Shown: one piece after another, positions 28,458-38,214 of the stretch
Position numbering within the stretch: the first letter of the stretch is position 1
Layout: every line of letters starts with the position of its first letter
DNA from: Balneolaceae bacterium
GTDB lineage: Bacteria; Bacteroidota; Rhodothermia; Balneolales; Balneolaceae
NCBI GenBank assembly: GCA_020832285.1
Contig: JAFIFB010000016.1
Coordinates: 1-64,000 of the forward strand
Reading direction: 5' to 3'
DNA: 64,000 nt
Notes under the pieces: generated by a model
The model's database searches: none
Told to the model about the DNA's origin: nothing
Seen by the model: the letters and a program-made list of their open reading frames with translations, nothing else
Made by a program: the position numbers and the translations under genes

Positions 28458-29063
28458 ATGAAAAAACAACTTTTTTTTGCACATTGCGGTGGTCCTCAGG
28501 GAAAACCCGGGCAGGGAAGTTATGATTTTGTACAGTGGTTACGAGAAAGTCTTGGGGAAGAATTTCAGATCCATGCCCCTGTTATTGAGGATCCTGACGC
28601 CCCAACCTATGAGATGTGGAAAATGATGCTCGACAGGGAGCTCTGCAGTCTGAATGGAGATGTTTTATTGATCGGCCATTCATTGGGAGGCTCCGTGCTT
28701 GTGAAATACCTTTCAGAAAGAAAATGCCAATTTATAACAGCCGGGCTTTTTCTTGTTGCAGCGCCCTGGTGGGGATCGGGCGGATGGGATGCCAATGAAT
28801 TTTCTCTGAAAACAGATAGGCAAAAACATTTTCTCAAACAAAATTTGATCCACATATATCACTGCACGGATGATTCTGTAGTACCCTTATTACACGCAAA
28901 GCTTTACAAAAAGATGTTTCCGGGTGCATTCCTTCATGAGTTGACCGGCCACGATCACGTATTTGCAGAAGGCTTACCTCTGCTTGTTGAGCATATCAGA
29001 AGTATACACCATAACCAACAAACCAAAGAGAGGTTCGAAGATGACAAAAATACGGGTAAATAG
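28458..29063 (+). CDS. alpha/beta hydrolase (RBBP9/YdeN-like)
   Basis: DVLLIGHSLGGSVLVKYLSE nucleophile elbow; HCTDDSVVP; TGHDHVF. Start at MKKQLFF. Confidence 0.85.
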   Translation: MKKQLFFAHCGGPQGKPGQGSYDFVQWLRESLGEEFQIHAPVIEDPDAPTYEMWKMMLDRELCSLNGDVLLIGHSLGGSVLVKYLSERKCQFITAGLFLVAAPWWGSGGWDANEFSLKTDRQKHFLKQNLIHIYHCTDDSVVPLLHAKLYKKMFPGAFLHELTGHDHVFAEGLPLLVEHIRSIHHNQQTKERFEDDKNTGK

Positions 29064-29709
29064 TTTTTCCATTTCAATTGACGGGTACGGGGTCGGCCCC
29101 GATCAGGACATCGATAATCCGCTCGGTGTTGGTGGTACGGATTTGCACCATTGGGCATTTCAGACGCGCTCGATGCAGCAAGTCGTTTTTGGCGAGGACA
29201 AAGGCACAACAGGAATCGATGACGACTTTATCGCTCGCGGTTTTAAAAATGTGGGGTCATGGATACTCGGCAGGAATATGTTCGGGCCCATTCGCGGTCC
29301 CTGGCCCGACATGGAATGGAAAGGCTGGTGGGGTGAAAATCCTCCCTATCACGTTCCGGTTTTCGTTCTGACCCATCATGCGCGTCCGTCTATCAAAATG
29401 GAAGGCGGCACAACGTTTCACTTTGTCACTGGCGGCATCCACGAGGCCCTTGAACGCGCGCGCGAGGCAGCCAAAGGGAAGGATGTCCGCATTGGAGGCG
29501 GCCCTAACACAATTCAGCAGTATCTGCGAGAAGGCCTCATTGATGAGCTTCACATCGCGATTGCACCAGTCGTGATGGGTACAGGTGAGCGGCTGTTTGA
29601 TGGTATCGACTTGCGAACCCTGGGATACAAGTGCGACCGGTTTGTGGCTTCGGAGAATACCACCCATGTTATACTCTGGCGAAAGGACCAAGAACAAAAT
29701 GATGCCTGA
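29041..29709 (+). CDS. dihydrofolate reductase family protein
   Basis: SFSISIDGYGVGPDQDIDNPLGVGG...GRNMFGPIRGPW...GKDVRIGGGPNTIQQYLREGLIDELHIAIAPVVMGTGERLFDG. Confidence 0.93.
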   Translation: MTKIRVNSFSISIDGYGVGPDQDIDNPLGVGGTDLHHWAFQTRSMQQVVFGEDKGTTGIDDDFIARGFKNVGSWILGRNMFGPIRGPWPDMEWKGWWGENPPYHVPVFVLTHHARPSIKMEGGTTFHFVTGGIHEALERAREAAKGKDVRIGGGPNTIQQYLREGLIDELHIAIAPVVMGTGERLFDGIDLRTLGYKCDRFVASENTTHVILWRKDQEQNDA

Positions 29710-29752
29710 TAACATAACTGACGATTTTAACCACAAATAACAGCAGTTTATA

Positions 29753-30105
29753 ATGGCACAACAAACCATCACCTCACCCAAAATTGTAACCCGGCAACAA
29801 TGGCTTACCGAACGAAAAGCCCTTCTCGAAAAAGAGAAAGAAGCCACCCGTTTTTTGGATTCGGTGAAAGCAGCAAGGCGAAGGCTGCCGATGCCGGCTG
29901 GCTCGGTGATTACGAGGGCGATGTTGCAGGCAAGAGTGTATTTCTTCGGGATGAGGACACTGTATGCCATGTTTATTCAGCGTACGCATGTGGTACAGAA
30001 CTTCTGGGGACTCATTACAACTACCTGGATCTCACTCCCTACGGACGCCAGGAGGACTGGGAGGATTCGCCCGAGGGATGGCCTCAAAAACCAACATATG
30101 GATAA
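29753..30105 (+). pseudogene. DUF899-like gene with internal deletion and frameshift
   Basis: Frame 1: [37 protein letters not shown]; later part in another frame: [40 protein letters not shown]. Confidence 0.75.
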
Positions 30106-30194
30106 ACTTTCGGCAGAGATAATAAACCCTGATTGATGTACCCCTAAAAAATGAACCTTAAAACAAACCGATCACAACATAAAAACAGCAAAAA

Positions 30195-30614
30195 ATGAGT
30201 AAGACAGAACAATTCATCCGCAACCGACAGGTATGGGCAAACCTGCCTGTCAAAGACGTTAAACGTACACGAAAATTTTATGAGAGCCTTGGTTTCAAGT
30301 TAAATGGCGATCACAAGAGCGGACATTTAGTCAGTTTCTTTGCCGGCAGGGATGACTTGATCATTCACTTTTTTCGGGAGGATATGTTTAAAGAAGCTTC
30401 CGTGGGTAATGCAGCCGATCTCAGCAAAGGAAGTGAAATCATGTACACGATTGGAGCAAACAGCCGCATGGAAGTAGACACCTGGGCAGACCAGGCAGAA
30501 AAAGCCGGGGGTACCGTGTTTGCAAAACCGGCAGAATTGCAGAGTCCGTGGTACGGATGCGGATTTACCGACCCCGATGGGCATAAGTGGAACGTGTTTT
30601 ACAACGGGAAATGA
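30195..30614 (+). CDS. VOC family protein (glyoxalase-like)
   Basis: QVWANLPVKDVKRTRKFYESLGFKLNGDHKSGHLVSFFAG...PWYGCGFTDPDGHKWNVFY. Confidence 0.92.
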   Translation: MSKTEQFIRNRQVWANLPVKDVKRTRKFYESLGFKLNGDHKSGHLVSFFAGRDDLIIHFFREDMFKEASVGNAADLSKGSEIMYTIGANSRMEVDTWADQAEKAGGTVFAKPAELQSPWYGCGFTDPDGHKWNVFYNGK

Positions 30615-30618
30615 AGCC

Positions 30619-31212
30619 ATGAGAAAGCTCATCACATCTGCATTTGTGTCACTTGACGGTATCATGCAAGCACCCGGTGGACCTGAAGAAGATCACACTG
30701 GAAAATTTTCCTTTGGTGGCTGGATGTTCAATTATATGGACGAAAGCATGGACATCTCTGCATCAGGTTTCGATGGCAAGAACCGCGAACTGGTGCTTGG
30801 GCGAAGGACTTATGAGATATTCGAAGCATACTGGCCATACCAGCCGGATGACCACCCGGTAGCCATCACACTCAATGCAGCGAAAAAGTATGTGGCTTCA
30901 CGCACACTGACGAAGCTCCATTGGAATAACTCGACTCTGCTCCGCGGCAATGTCGTGTCGGCGATCATCGCTCTAAAGGACCAGCCCGGCCCCGACCTGC
31001 AGATGATTGGCAGCAGCAATTTGATTCAAACACTACAGGCTGCCTCATTGATCGACGAGTACAACGTTTGGATGTTCCCTGTGGTGCTTGGCCGGGGTAA
31101 GCGACTATTCAGCGAAACTGCGAAATCATCCTCACTCCGTCTGGTCCGCTCACAGATTTCGGCCACCGGTGTTGTGATGAGTACCTATGTAGTGTCTGTA
31201 AGAAAACGATAA
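30619..31212 (+). CDS. dihydrofolate reductase family protein
   Basis: MRKLITSAFVSLDGIMQAPGGPEEDHTGKFSFGGWMF...LVLGRRTYEIFEAYWPY...LQMIGSSNLIQTLQAASLIDEYNVWMFPVVLGRGKRLF. Confidence 0.93.
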   Translation: MRKLITSAFVSLDGIMQAPGGPEEDHTGKFSFGGWMFNYMDESMDISASGFDGKNRELVLGRRTYEIFEAYWPYQPDDHPVAITLNAAKKYVASRTLTKLHWNNSTLLRGNVVSAIIALKDQPGPDLQMIGSSNLIQTLQAASLIDEYNVWMFPVVLGRGKRLFSETAKSSSLRLVRSQISATGVVMSTYVVSVRKR

Positions 31213-31360
31213 AATAGGGATTTAGAAATAGTTGGCAAGGTTTTTAGACCTTGGGCAAGTTTGAATCGAAACGGGTATATTTATCCAACCTGCCCCCTGG
31301 TGCTTTACAGGCGACTTCCAAGGTTGAGATTCGAACAAAAAACCATCTGTTTTTTTCATT

Positions 31361-32797
31361 ATGCGCAAACGATTCGAGGCCCAAATGAGCTTGGGCTGCA
31401 CCCCGATAGACCAGGTAGAAATTCCTGCCAAAACCCGTGCTCACATGACCGCCCTGATGCAGGCGCTCCAATATATCTACACCCACCCGGAATGGAATCA
31501 GAAAATATTTGATCTGCTCTCGAAAAAGGTCTCCGCCGGCAAGAAGCGAACGGGTCGCCGTGGAATGAGCCTGTGGGAGATTTTTGTACTGGGCCAGGTA
31601 CGCCTGTGCCTGGACCTGTCCTACGATGAGCTGCACTATCGTGCCAATTACGACAACCTGTTACGGGGGATTTTAGGGGTTTTGCCCACCGATTTTTCTA
31701 CTGGTAAACAGTATGAGTACCAGAATATCTATGACAATGTAGGGTTGCTCGATGAGGCGCTGCTACGGGAGATCAATGATGTGATTGTGCAGGTGGGCCA
31801 CCAGGTGTTTAAAAAAAAAGAACCGGTTGCTTTGCGCTTAAAGACCGATAGTTTTGTGGTGGAGACCGATGTGCATTTCCCCACCGATTACAACTTGCTG
31901 TGGGACAGTGCCCGTAAGTGCATTGATATTGCCGGGAAACTGCCCATTACCGGTTGGCGCAAGAGCCAAAGCTGGAAGCGCAGCCTGAAGGGGCTGATGC
32001 GAGCGGTGGGCAAAGCGAGTGCGGGCGGCGGGGCCAACAAAGCCTGTCGGGTTAAAGCCGCAGTGGACGCCTACCTGGGCAAAGCCCGGACCTTACAGGG
32101 CAAAGTGTGCAATGCACTGAAGGAAGCTCCTGGCGAAAGTGTAGTCGATATGGCCCGGTTCGTGCAGCTCGACTATTACCATCAGATGCTCCTCAAGCAC
32201 ATCGACCTGGTGGATCGCCGGCTGATCAAAGGCGAGAAGATCCCTCATTCGGAAAAGGTGTTCTCGATTTTCCTGCCCTGGACCGAGCTCATCAAAAAAG
32301 GCAAACGCAATCCCAGTGTAGAATTTGGCAAGTCCCTGGTGGTTACCAGCGATCAATACCACCTGATGGTCGACTGGCAGATCGCCGAGCGGCAGTCCGA
32401 CAATGAGTTGACCCTGGGAATTGCCGGGCGGCTGAAGCAAAAGTACACCATACAAAGCCTGAGTGTGGACAAGGGGTTCTCCGATATGGCCGATAAAGCG
32501 CAGTTGGAGAGTTGGATTCCGCAGGTGATCATGCCCAAGAAAGGCAGGCGCAGCCAGAGTGAAAAAGAACTTGAGTCGGCCCCGGCCTTCAAAACACTCA
32601 AAAACAAACACAGCGCTGTGGAGTCGAACATTAACGAATTGGAGCATCGCGGGCTGGACCGCTGCCCGGATCGCACCCAGCCCAACTTCACCCGTTACGT
32701 GGGCTTGGCCATCACTGCCTACAACCTGCACAAAATCGGGCGGGAATTGTTGCGGCAACGCCGGGCGAAGGAGCTTCGGCGCAAAAAAGCGGCGTAA
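31361..32797 (+). mobile_element. transposase of an IS element (ISNCY/IS5-like DDE type; family uncertain)
   Basis: LSKKVSAGKKRTGRRGMSLWEIFVLGQVRLCLDLSYDELHYRANYD...SLSVDKGFSDMADKAQLESWIPQVIMPKKGRRSQSE...NINELEHRGLDRC. Possible short ends tggcaaggt (31233-31241) and accttgcca (32886-32894). Confidence 0.85.
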
Positions 32798-33574
32798 TCT
32801 GTCAGTATCCACCAAGTTATCCACATATCCACATTTTCTCGTGGGAGAGGTGCGTTTGGAACCCGCAAAAAACGCACAAAAATTCACCTTGCCAGGGCCA
32901 GTTCTCAACCATCAGCTCTGATTGCAGACCAAAAACATCCATCGCTATATATCCACACTGAAAATCGACAGAAAAAATTTGGATTTTTCTTAAAAAGAAG
33001 GTGTTTTCTTAAAGACACTAAATACAAATCAGCTATATTTTAGGAAGTACTATATTGGTATGTGTTAAAACATTCCAAACTGTGATCGTATGAACTATCA
33101 TCATCTAAAGTAAAGACAGCAACCCTGCTGATATGCAGATAGCTGCTGATCTGTTACTGATGATATCTGATAAATTCAACATCCAGTTATTGAATCTACC
33201 AGGGTTTCATCTTTAAAAGTGTGGAAAATCATCGAATGAGTCGATCCGGGGTCATCCATAGCCTTTTAATTGGTTTATTTTTCGAGAATCCCGTCCGGTG
33301 AATTACCCGTTGTTTTATCTTTGACAACAAAATAATACTTCAATACTCCCAATAAACTGGCATATTTTTTTCGGCTTTTTTTTTACCGGGTTGTAACAAA
33401 AAAACTTTGCAACATCTTAATTCTGTAATAAACAAACACTACAGAACTTAATCATCTTAAAAATCTACTGTACCCAGTGCTCAAGCAAAACTTAGGGCTT
33501 TATCAAAACACATTTTTCATCTGATAAGGCTCAAGGTTCTTACCTGTACAATCTATCAAATAGCTAACCCTTAA

Positions 33575-35209
33575 ATGGCAATATCCTTTAAGAAAAATAT
33601 GAGCTCTCAAGAGGTCAGAAAGGATTATGAATGGAATCCTGTTTCGCTGGATTTTCTATTATCGAACTATAAATTTTCCAGCAGCAAGATTCTTTTACCT
33701 TTGCTGTTCTGGACCCTTTTGATCGCCCTGATCCTTTTTCTCACGGCCGACCTGATGTACAAAAATTGGTTTGAAATCACCGAAAGCCGTGTTCAGCTAA
33801 TCAATTTTTTCGTTCTGAATCCTGCGCTAATTGCAGGTATTCTATTACTGCTGTGGTTTGGATTTGAATGGGGATTCATACCCGTTTATCTGTGCAGTTT
33901 TATTGTTGCATATATTTCAGGTATTCCTGTGTTATGGTCATTGCTGATCGGGGTTTCTTTTGTTTTAGGCCTTGGTTTTATTGCATTGGCCTATCACAGC
34001 ACAAAAATCCCATACAACCTGCGGAGTTTAAAAAGCTTTACGATGTTCGTTGTGGTAGCATTCCTGGCAGCCCTTGCCAGTTCGATGGGATCGTTCATCT
34101 GGAGCTTTTCTCATCAGCTTTCAGCTTACGACACAATGGTAGTATGGAAGAGCTGGTGGACCGGAGTTTTTTTTCAGACCTTACTGATAGCAGGACCATC
34201 CTTGTATCTTTTTTCACCAATCATCGAAGAGAAAAAACGTAAGTTCTTCGATCTCCCTGAACAGAAAGATGTCTCCATCAACTGGATTTATGGTGCCGTA
34301 ATTTGCATTACACTTACACTCGGCCTCTTTATTTTTTCCGGTTACTGGCTGGGCCGACTGAATGTAAAGGAAATTGCAGCCGGACAAGGCATGATCGCCA
34401 GCTCAGATGTGATGGGGTCTCTTGAAGCCTTCGAAATTATTACATGGACATCAATCGGTATTATATTTGTAACTGGCTATACGGCAATTTATCTACTCAA
34501 TAACTGGAATTTTACACTCAGAGAGCAGGTAGAAGAACGAACAAGAGACCTGGCAGAAAACAAGAAAAAACTTGAACAGTCACTCAGGGAAAAGGACATT
34601 TTGTTTGAAGAGATACAGCACAGGGTAAAAAACAATCTTGCACAAGTTCACGGATTGCTTGAGCTGCAGGAAACCATGAGTCAGGACCCTGTGATTTCTG
34701 ATTTGCTGAAGGTGTCGAAGTCAAGAATTCGCACCATGTCGTTAGCTCACGAGGCGCTTTATAACAACAAGGATTTTTCAAAAATCAGCCTCAGAGAGTA
34801 TATCGAGCACATCGCGCGGGTAACTCACGATTCGTTCAAAGACACCTCCAAAAACACAGTACTGAACTACAATCTTGAAGACCTGCACCTCGATATGGCA
34901 AAGGCAATTCCACTGGGGCTGATGATCAGTGAAATACTGATTAACGCTCATAAACATGCCTTTAATGATCAGGATGAAGGAGCTATCGGCATCTTTACGA
35001 AAATAAAAAATAAAAAGATATTTCTAAGTATCACCGATAATGGCTGTGGAATACCAGAAGATATCGATATAAAAAAGAGTAACTCTCTGGGTATGATTCT
35101 GGTCGAAAGTTTTACTGAACAGATGAACGGCAGCCTTGATATCGAAACCAGCGAAAACGGCACCAAATACAGCTTTCAGATCCCGCTAAAAGCAATCATA
35201 AGTGAATAA
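33575..35209 (+). CDS. membrane sensor histidine kinase (HisKA_2-type)
   Basis: Multiple N-terminal TM helices; ILFEEIQHRVKNNLAQVHGLLELQ phospho-acceptor box; ISEILINAHKHAF and ITDNGCGIPED ATPase boxes. Confidence 0.9.
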   Translation: MAISFKKNMSSQEVRKDYEWNPVSLDFLLSNYKFSSSKILLPLLFWTLLIALILFLTADLMYKNWFEITESRVQLINFFVLNPALIAGILLLLWFGFEWGFIPVYLCSFIVAYISGIPVLWSLLIGVSFVLGLGFIALAYHSTKIPYNLRSLKSFTMFVVVAFLAALASSMGSFIWSFSHQLSAYDTMVVWKSWWTGVFFQTLLIAGPSLYLFSPIIEEKKRKFFDLPEQKDVSINWIYGAVICITLTLGLFIFSGYWLGRLNVKEIAAGQGMIASSDVMGSLEAFEIITWTSIGIIFVTGYTAIYLLNNWNFTLREQVEERTRDLAENKKKLEQSLREKDILFEEIQHRVKNNLAQVHGLLELQETMSQDPVISDLLKVSKSRIRTMSLAHEALYNNKDFSKISLREYIEHIARVTHDSFKDTSKNTVLNYNLEDLHLDMAKAIPLGLMISEILINAHKHAFNDQDEGAIGIFTKIKNKKIFLSITDNGCGIPEDIDIKKSNSLGMILVESFTEQMNGSLDIETSENGTKYSFQIPLKAIISE

Positions 35210-35239
35210 AAATTACAAGTCCTGAATTTTGGGCATTTA

Positions 35240-35322
35240 GGCTGTCCAAAAAGTGAGTATCAAGATCTTAGAACCTAAAAATTTTAGGTAGGTTTTAGAT
35301 AATTTTGTCTTTTTGGACAGCC
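35240..35322. repeat. 83-bp element with 14-bp perfect terminal inverted repeats (MITE-like or bidirectional terminator)
   Basis: ggctgtccaaaaag ... ctttttggacagcc; internal cctaaaaattttagg palindrome. Confidence 0.75.
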
Positions 35323-35397
35323 ACGTTGAGCAAGCCATTTCCGAGACAACACAGCACACGGGCGATTCCTGTGAAACGAAATACGGGATAGAGCTGC

Positions 35398-36102
35398 TCA
35401 GGGAGAAAGCCGTTTAATGTGCCAGTTTTCATTCTCTTTGATGTAGCAAATACGATCATGGAGCCTGTTTAGCCTTCCCTGCCAAAACTCCAGTCGGCGG
35501 GGGACAACACAGAAACCACCCCAGTGCGGCGGACGGGGAATTTCACCGCCTTTAAATTTCTTTTCCATCTGCTGTAACTGTTTTTCCAGCTCCTCACGCG
35601 AAGAGACCTCACGGCTCTGCTCCGAAGCCCAGGCCCCCAGCTTGCTGCCATCGGGCCGGGTTTTAAAATAGGCATCGGACTGAGCCGCTGAAGTTTTTTC
35701 AGCCTTCCCTTCAATATGAATCTGCCTCATCAAATCAGGCCAGAAAAAAGTAATGGAAACGTTTGGATTCTTATCGATGTGAGAACTCTTTCGGCTTTTG
35801 TAATTGGTATAAAAAACAAATCCGTTATGATCAAATTCTTTTAACAGCACAGTTCGAGATGTGGGAAATCCGTTTTCATCGGCCGTGCAGAGAGTCATCG
35901 CATTCGGGTCGTTTTCAATCAATTTCACTGCCGTTTTAAACCAGACTTCAAATTGCACAATTGGATCGGGATCAGCATGTCTCACATCAAACGGTTTCCC
36001 CTCATATTCTCTGCGAAGCATCGCGATAGCCTGTTTGGCAGCTTTTTTAGGTTTTTTCACTTCGTCTCGGGCAGGGAGCCACCGTTTAAAAAATCGAATC
36101 AT
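35398..36102 (-). CDS. pdxH: pyridoxamine 5'-phosphate oxidase
   Basis: AMTLCTADENGFPTSRTVLLKEFDHNGFVFYTNYKSRKSSHIDKNPNVSITFFWPDLMRQIHIEGKAEK...FWQGRLNRLHDRICY. Confidence 0.93.
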   Translation of the reverse strand: MIRFFKRWLPARDEVKKPKKAAKQAIAMLRREYEGKPFDVRHADPDPIVQFEVWFKTAVKLIENDPNAMTLCTADENGFPTSRTVLLKEFDHNGFVFYTNYKSRKSSHIDKNPNVSITFFWPDLMRQIHIEGKAEKTSAAQSDAYFKTRPDGSKLGAWASEQSREVSSREELEKQLQQMEKKFKGGEIPRPPHWGGFCVVPRRLEFWQGRLNRLHDRICYIKENENWHIKRLSP

Positions 36103-36222
36103 AATTTTTTAGTTTATCTGTTTCTCGGTTTTACGGTTTATCCCGACAATTTAGAGTTGACTTAAGAATAGTGCCTTATTCGTTTTGATGACCACAAATG
36201 TACTCAGCCGATGATAACTTCT

Positions 36223-36606
36223 TTATTCTGTTTCAATACCATCTGCTGGCTCTAACGGATTGACTGCAAAAATATACTCCAACACCGGATTGCCTCCAAT
36301 AAGATGTTCCTGGATAATTCGCTCCAAAACATCGGGTGTACAGGAGTGATACCAAACTCCATCCGGATACACTACCGCAATTGGCCCTCGTTTGCAAACC
36401 CTCAGACAGTTGGCTTTTGTCCTGAAAACACCGCCTTCGGTATCGAGCTCCAGTTCACGCAGGCGTTTTTTTAGATAATTCCATGACTCCAATCCGGTTT
36501 CAATCTGACAGCACTTCGGTTTTGATTGATCGGCACAGATAAAAATATGCTTCTTTATTGTGGGAATGTGAAGTTCTTCCGCTTTTCTTCGGACGCGTTT
36601 GATCAT
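36223..36606 (-). CDS. thioredoxin-like 2Fe-2S ferredoxin domain protein
   Basis: [16 protein letters not shown]...[45 protein letters not shown]. Confidence 0.9.
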   Translation of the reverse strand: MIKRVRRKAEELHIPTIKKHIFICADQSKPKCCQIETGLESWNYLKKRLRELELDTEGGVFRTKANCLRVCKRGPIAVVYPDGVWYHSCTPDVLERIIQEHLIGGNPVLEYIFAVNPLEPADGIETE

Positions 36607-37093
36607 TGAATAATGAAAATTAATAGAGTTCTAACAACAAAAATCAGATTGATGATTTGCTAAAAAAAACTATATACAAGGTAAAAAGATAATAAGAAGT
36701 CAATCCACAAAGTTTTTAAAAAAAGAGGTTCTGCAGAAAATTTCTGGTTTGAGTTCTGATTTTCCAAAGAATTGAAGAATACTAGTTCGAAAAACTTCAA
36801 CATTTAGCTACTCTCTTTGAAGAGAATTTTACCTGCTGAATTATATTGAACATGTAACTTGCTGCTGAACAAACAACCTCTTCTTTTTATCCACAAAGTT
36901 TCCGGTTAACCCAAAAATTAGTTCTTCTTAAAAAAAACGTAACATTTACTGTTTAAAATCATTTTTAAATTAATACAGTTTCATTTAGGGTTGGGGTTCT
37001 GCTACAATACACCTTTTACAACTCAGGGGATCTGCTGCCTTGTGACTGTTCAAATAAACTAACTGAAAGTATCAATATGATTAGGAGGAAAAA

Positions 37094-37468
37094 GTGAGAG
37101 ATAAATCCAGAATTTCATCGTCTTTAGATATTTTACAGCAAAATCTTGAAAACACAGCCCGGGTGGCTGAATGGGCACGTTTAGTTGGATTTGAATGCCC
37201 GAAGAAGTTTGCCCGTCAATTTTTACGACACTATTCAATCCGGCCTCAAACCTACCTGAAATATGTGCGGTTGAAAAATATTTCAAAAGATCTGAGAAAC
37301 GAGACAAAAACCAATTTCGAAGTTGCCCGTAAATACGGCATCCCGGATGAAATTGCTCTCAATAAATTTATAAACTACCACCTGAACTGTTCCCCTACCG
37401 ATCTGAAATGCATGCCTCAGAATCAATTAGAGGAGAAAGTTGAAAAATTCGGTAGTAAAATTAGGTAG
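37094..37468 (+). CDS. stand-alone AraC-type HTH protein
   Basis: ARVAEWARLVGFECPKKFARQFLRHYSIRPQTYLKYVRLKNISKDLRNE...; no ligand-binding domain; directly upstream of the eCIS operon. Confidence 0.65.
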   Translation: MRDKSRISSSLDILQQNLENTARVAEWARLVGFECPKKFARQFLRHYSIRPQTYLKYVRLKNISKDLRNETKTNFEVARKYGIPDEIALNKFINYHLNCSPTDLKCMPQNQLEEKVEKFGSKIR

Positions 37469-37591
37469 TGAAAAAAACCGGATTAATACAAATACTCAGA
37501 TACCATCCGGTCTGCAAATAACATTTTAGTAAATCCGATAAATCTTTGGAGGCCGGCGAACAAGAGAATCCGGTCAACCTGAGGCAAAACC

Positions 37592-38212
37592 ATGATTGAA
37601 ACAGCAATGGAATTTTTGGCAGACTCACTCAAGAGTGCTTTGGAGCTGGATGAAAATGTCATTTCTGTCGACACCCTTCAGGTTCTGCAGGATAATAATG
37701 GGGCAGATGGCATTGTAGTTTCGCTTCTGAATGTAGAAGAGGAATCCACCCTGAAAAATTCTCCACACCATTTTGTACAGGGTAAAACTTTAGAAGATAA
37801 AATTCTGTACAGGCAGGCTCCTCCGCTCTCTTTAAATCTCCGGATTGTTTTTGTTTTCGATTTTAACGATTACGGAACCTCACTACAGAGACTGTCCGAA
37901 GCTGCCAATTTTTTCCATAAAAAAAAATGGTTTAATCCGGGAATTGATTCAGAAACATCCCTTCCGGAACCGATCGGAAAATTAATCGTGGATCTGGAAA
38001 CACTTACACTTGAACAGCTCAATCACGTCTGGAGCATTTCAGGTGGAATACACTATCCCGCACTTTTTTACAGAGTAAGACTGCTGAAGCTCGAACAGGA
38101 TGAACCTGCTGAAGGAACTGCAATTAAAAATATTGAAACACAGCATGAGAACTTTTCAACACCCGAAGAGATGAAAAAGCATCTTAAAGAAAAACTGGAA
38201 AACGGAGTTTAA
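37592..38212 (+). CDS. DUF4255 eCIS tube-cap protein (Afp16/Pvc16-like)
   Basis: MIETAMEFLADSLKSALEL...GIVVSLLNVEEESTLKN...PPLSLNLRIVFVFDFNDYGTSLQRLSEAANFFHKKKWF; first gene of the eCIS operon. Confidence 0.88.
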   Translation: MIETAMEFLADSLKSALELDENVISVDTLQVLQDNNGADGIVVSLLNVEEESTLKNSPHHFVQGKTLEDKILYRQAPPLSLNLRIVFVFDFNDYGTSLQRLSEAANFFHKKKWFNPGIDSETSLPEPIGKLIVDLETLTLEQLNHVWSISGGIHYPALFYRVRLLKLEQDEPAEGTAIKNIETQHENFSTPEEMKKHLKEKLENGV

Positions 38213-38214
38213 CT

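Noticed and set aside
29257-29970. 237-aa minus-strand ORF
   Set aside because: Overlaps a clear DHFR-family CDS and the DUF899 remnant on the other strand.
24651-31212. Integron gene-cassette array
   Set aside because: Cassette-like gene sizes, but no attC-like palindromes between genes and no integron integrase in the window.
31233-32894. Exact IS boundaries
   Set aside because: tggcaaggt/accttgcca could be the ends, but the match is short and no target duplication could be confirmed.
32093-32908. 271-aa minus-strand ORF opposite the transposase
   Set aside because: Shadow frame of the plus-strand transposase; no recognisable domain.
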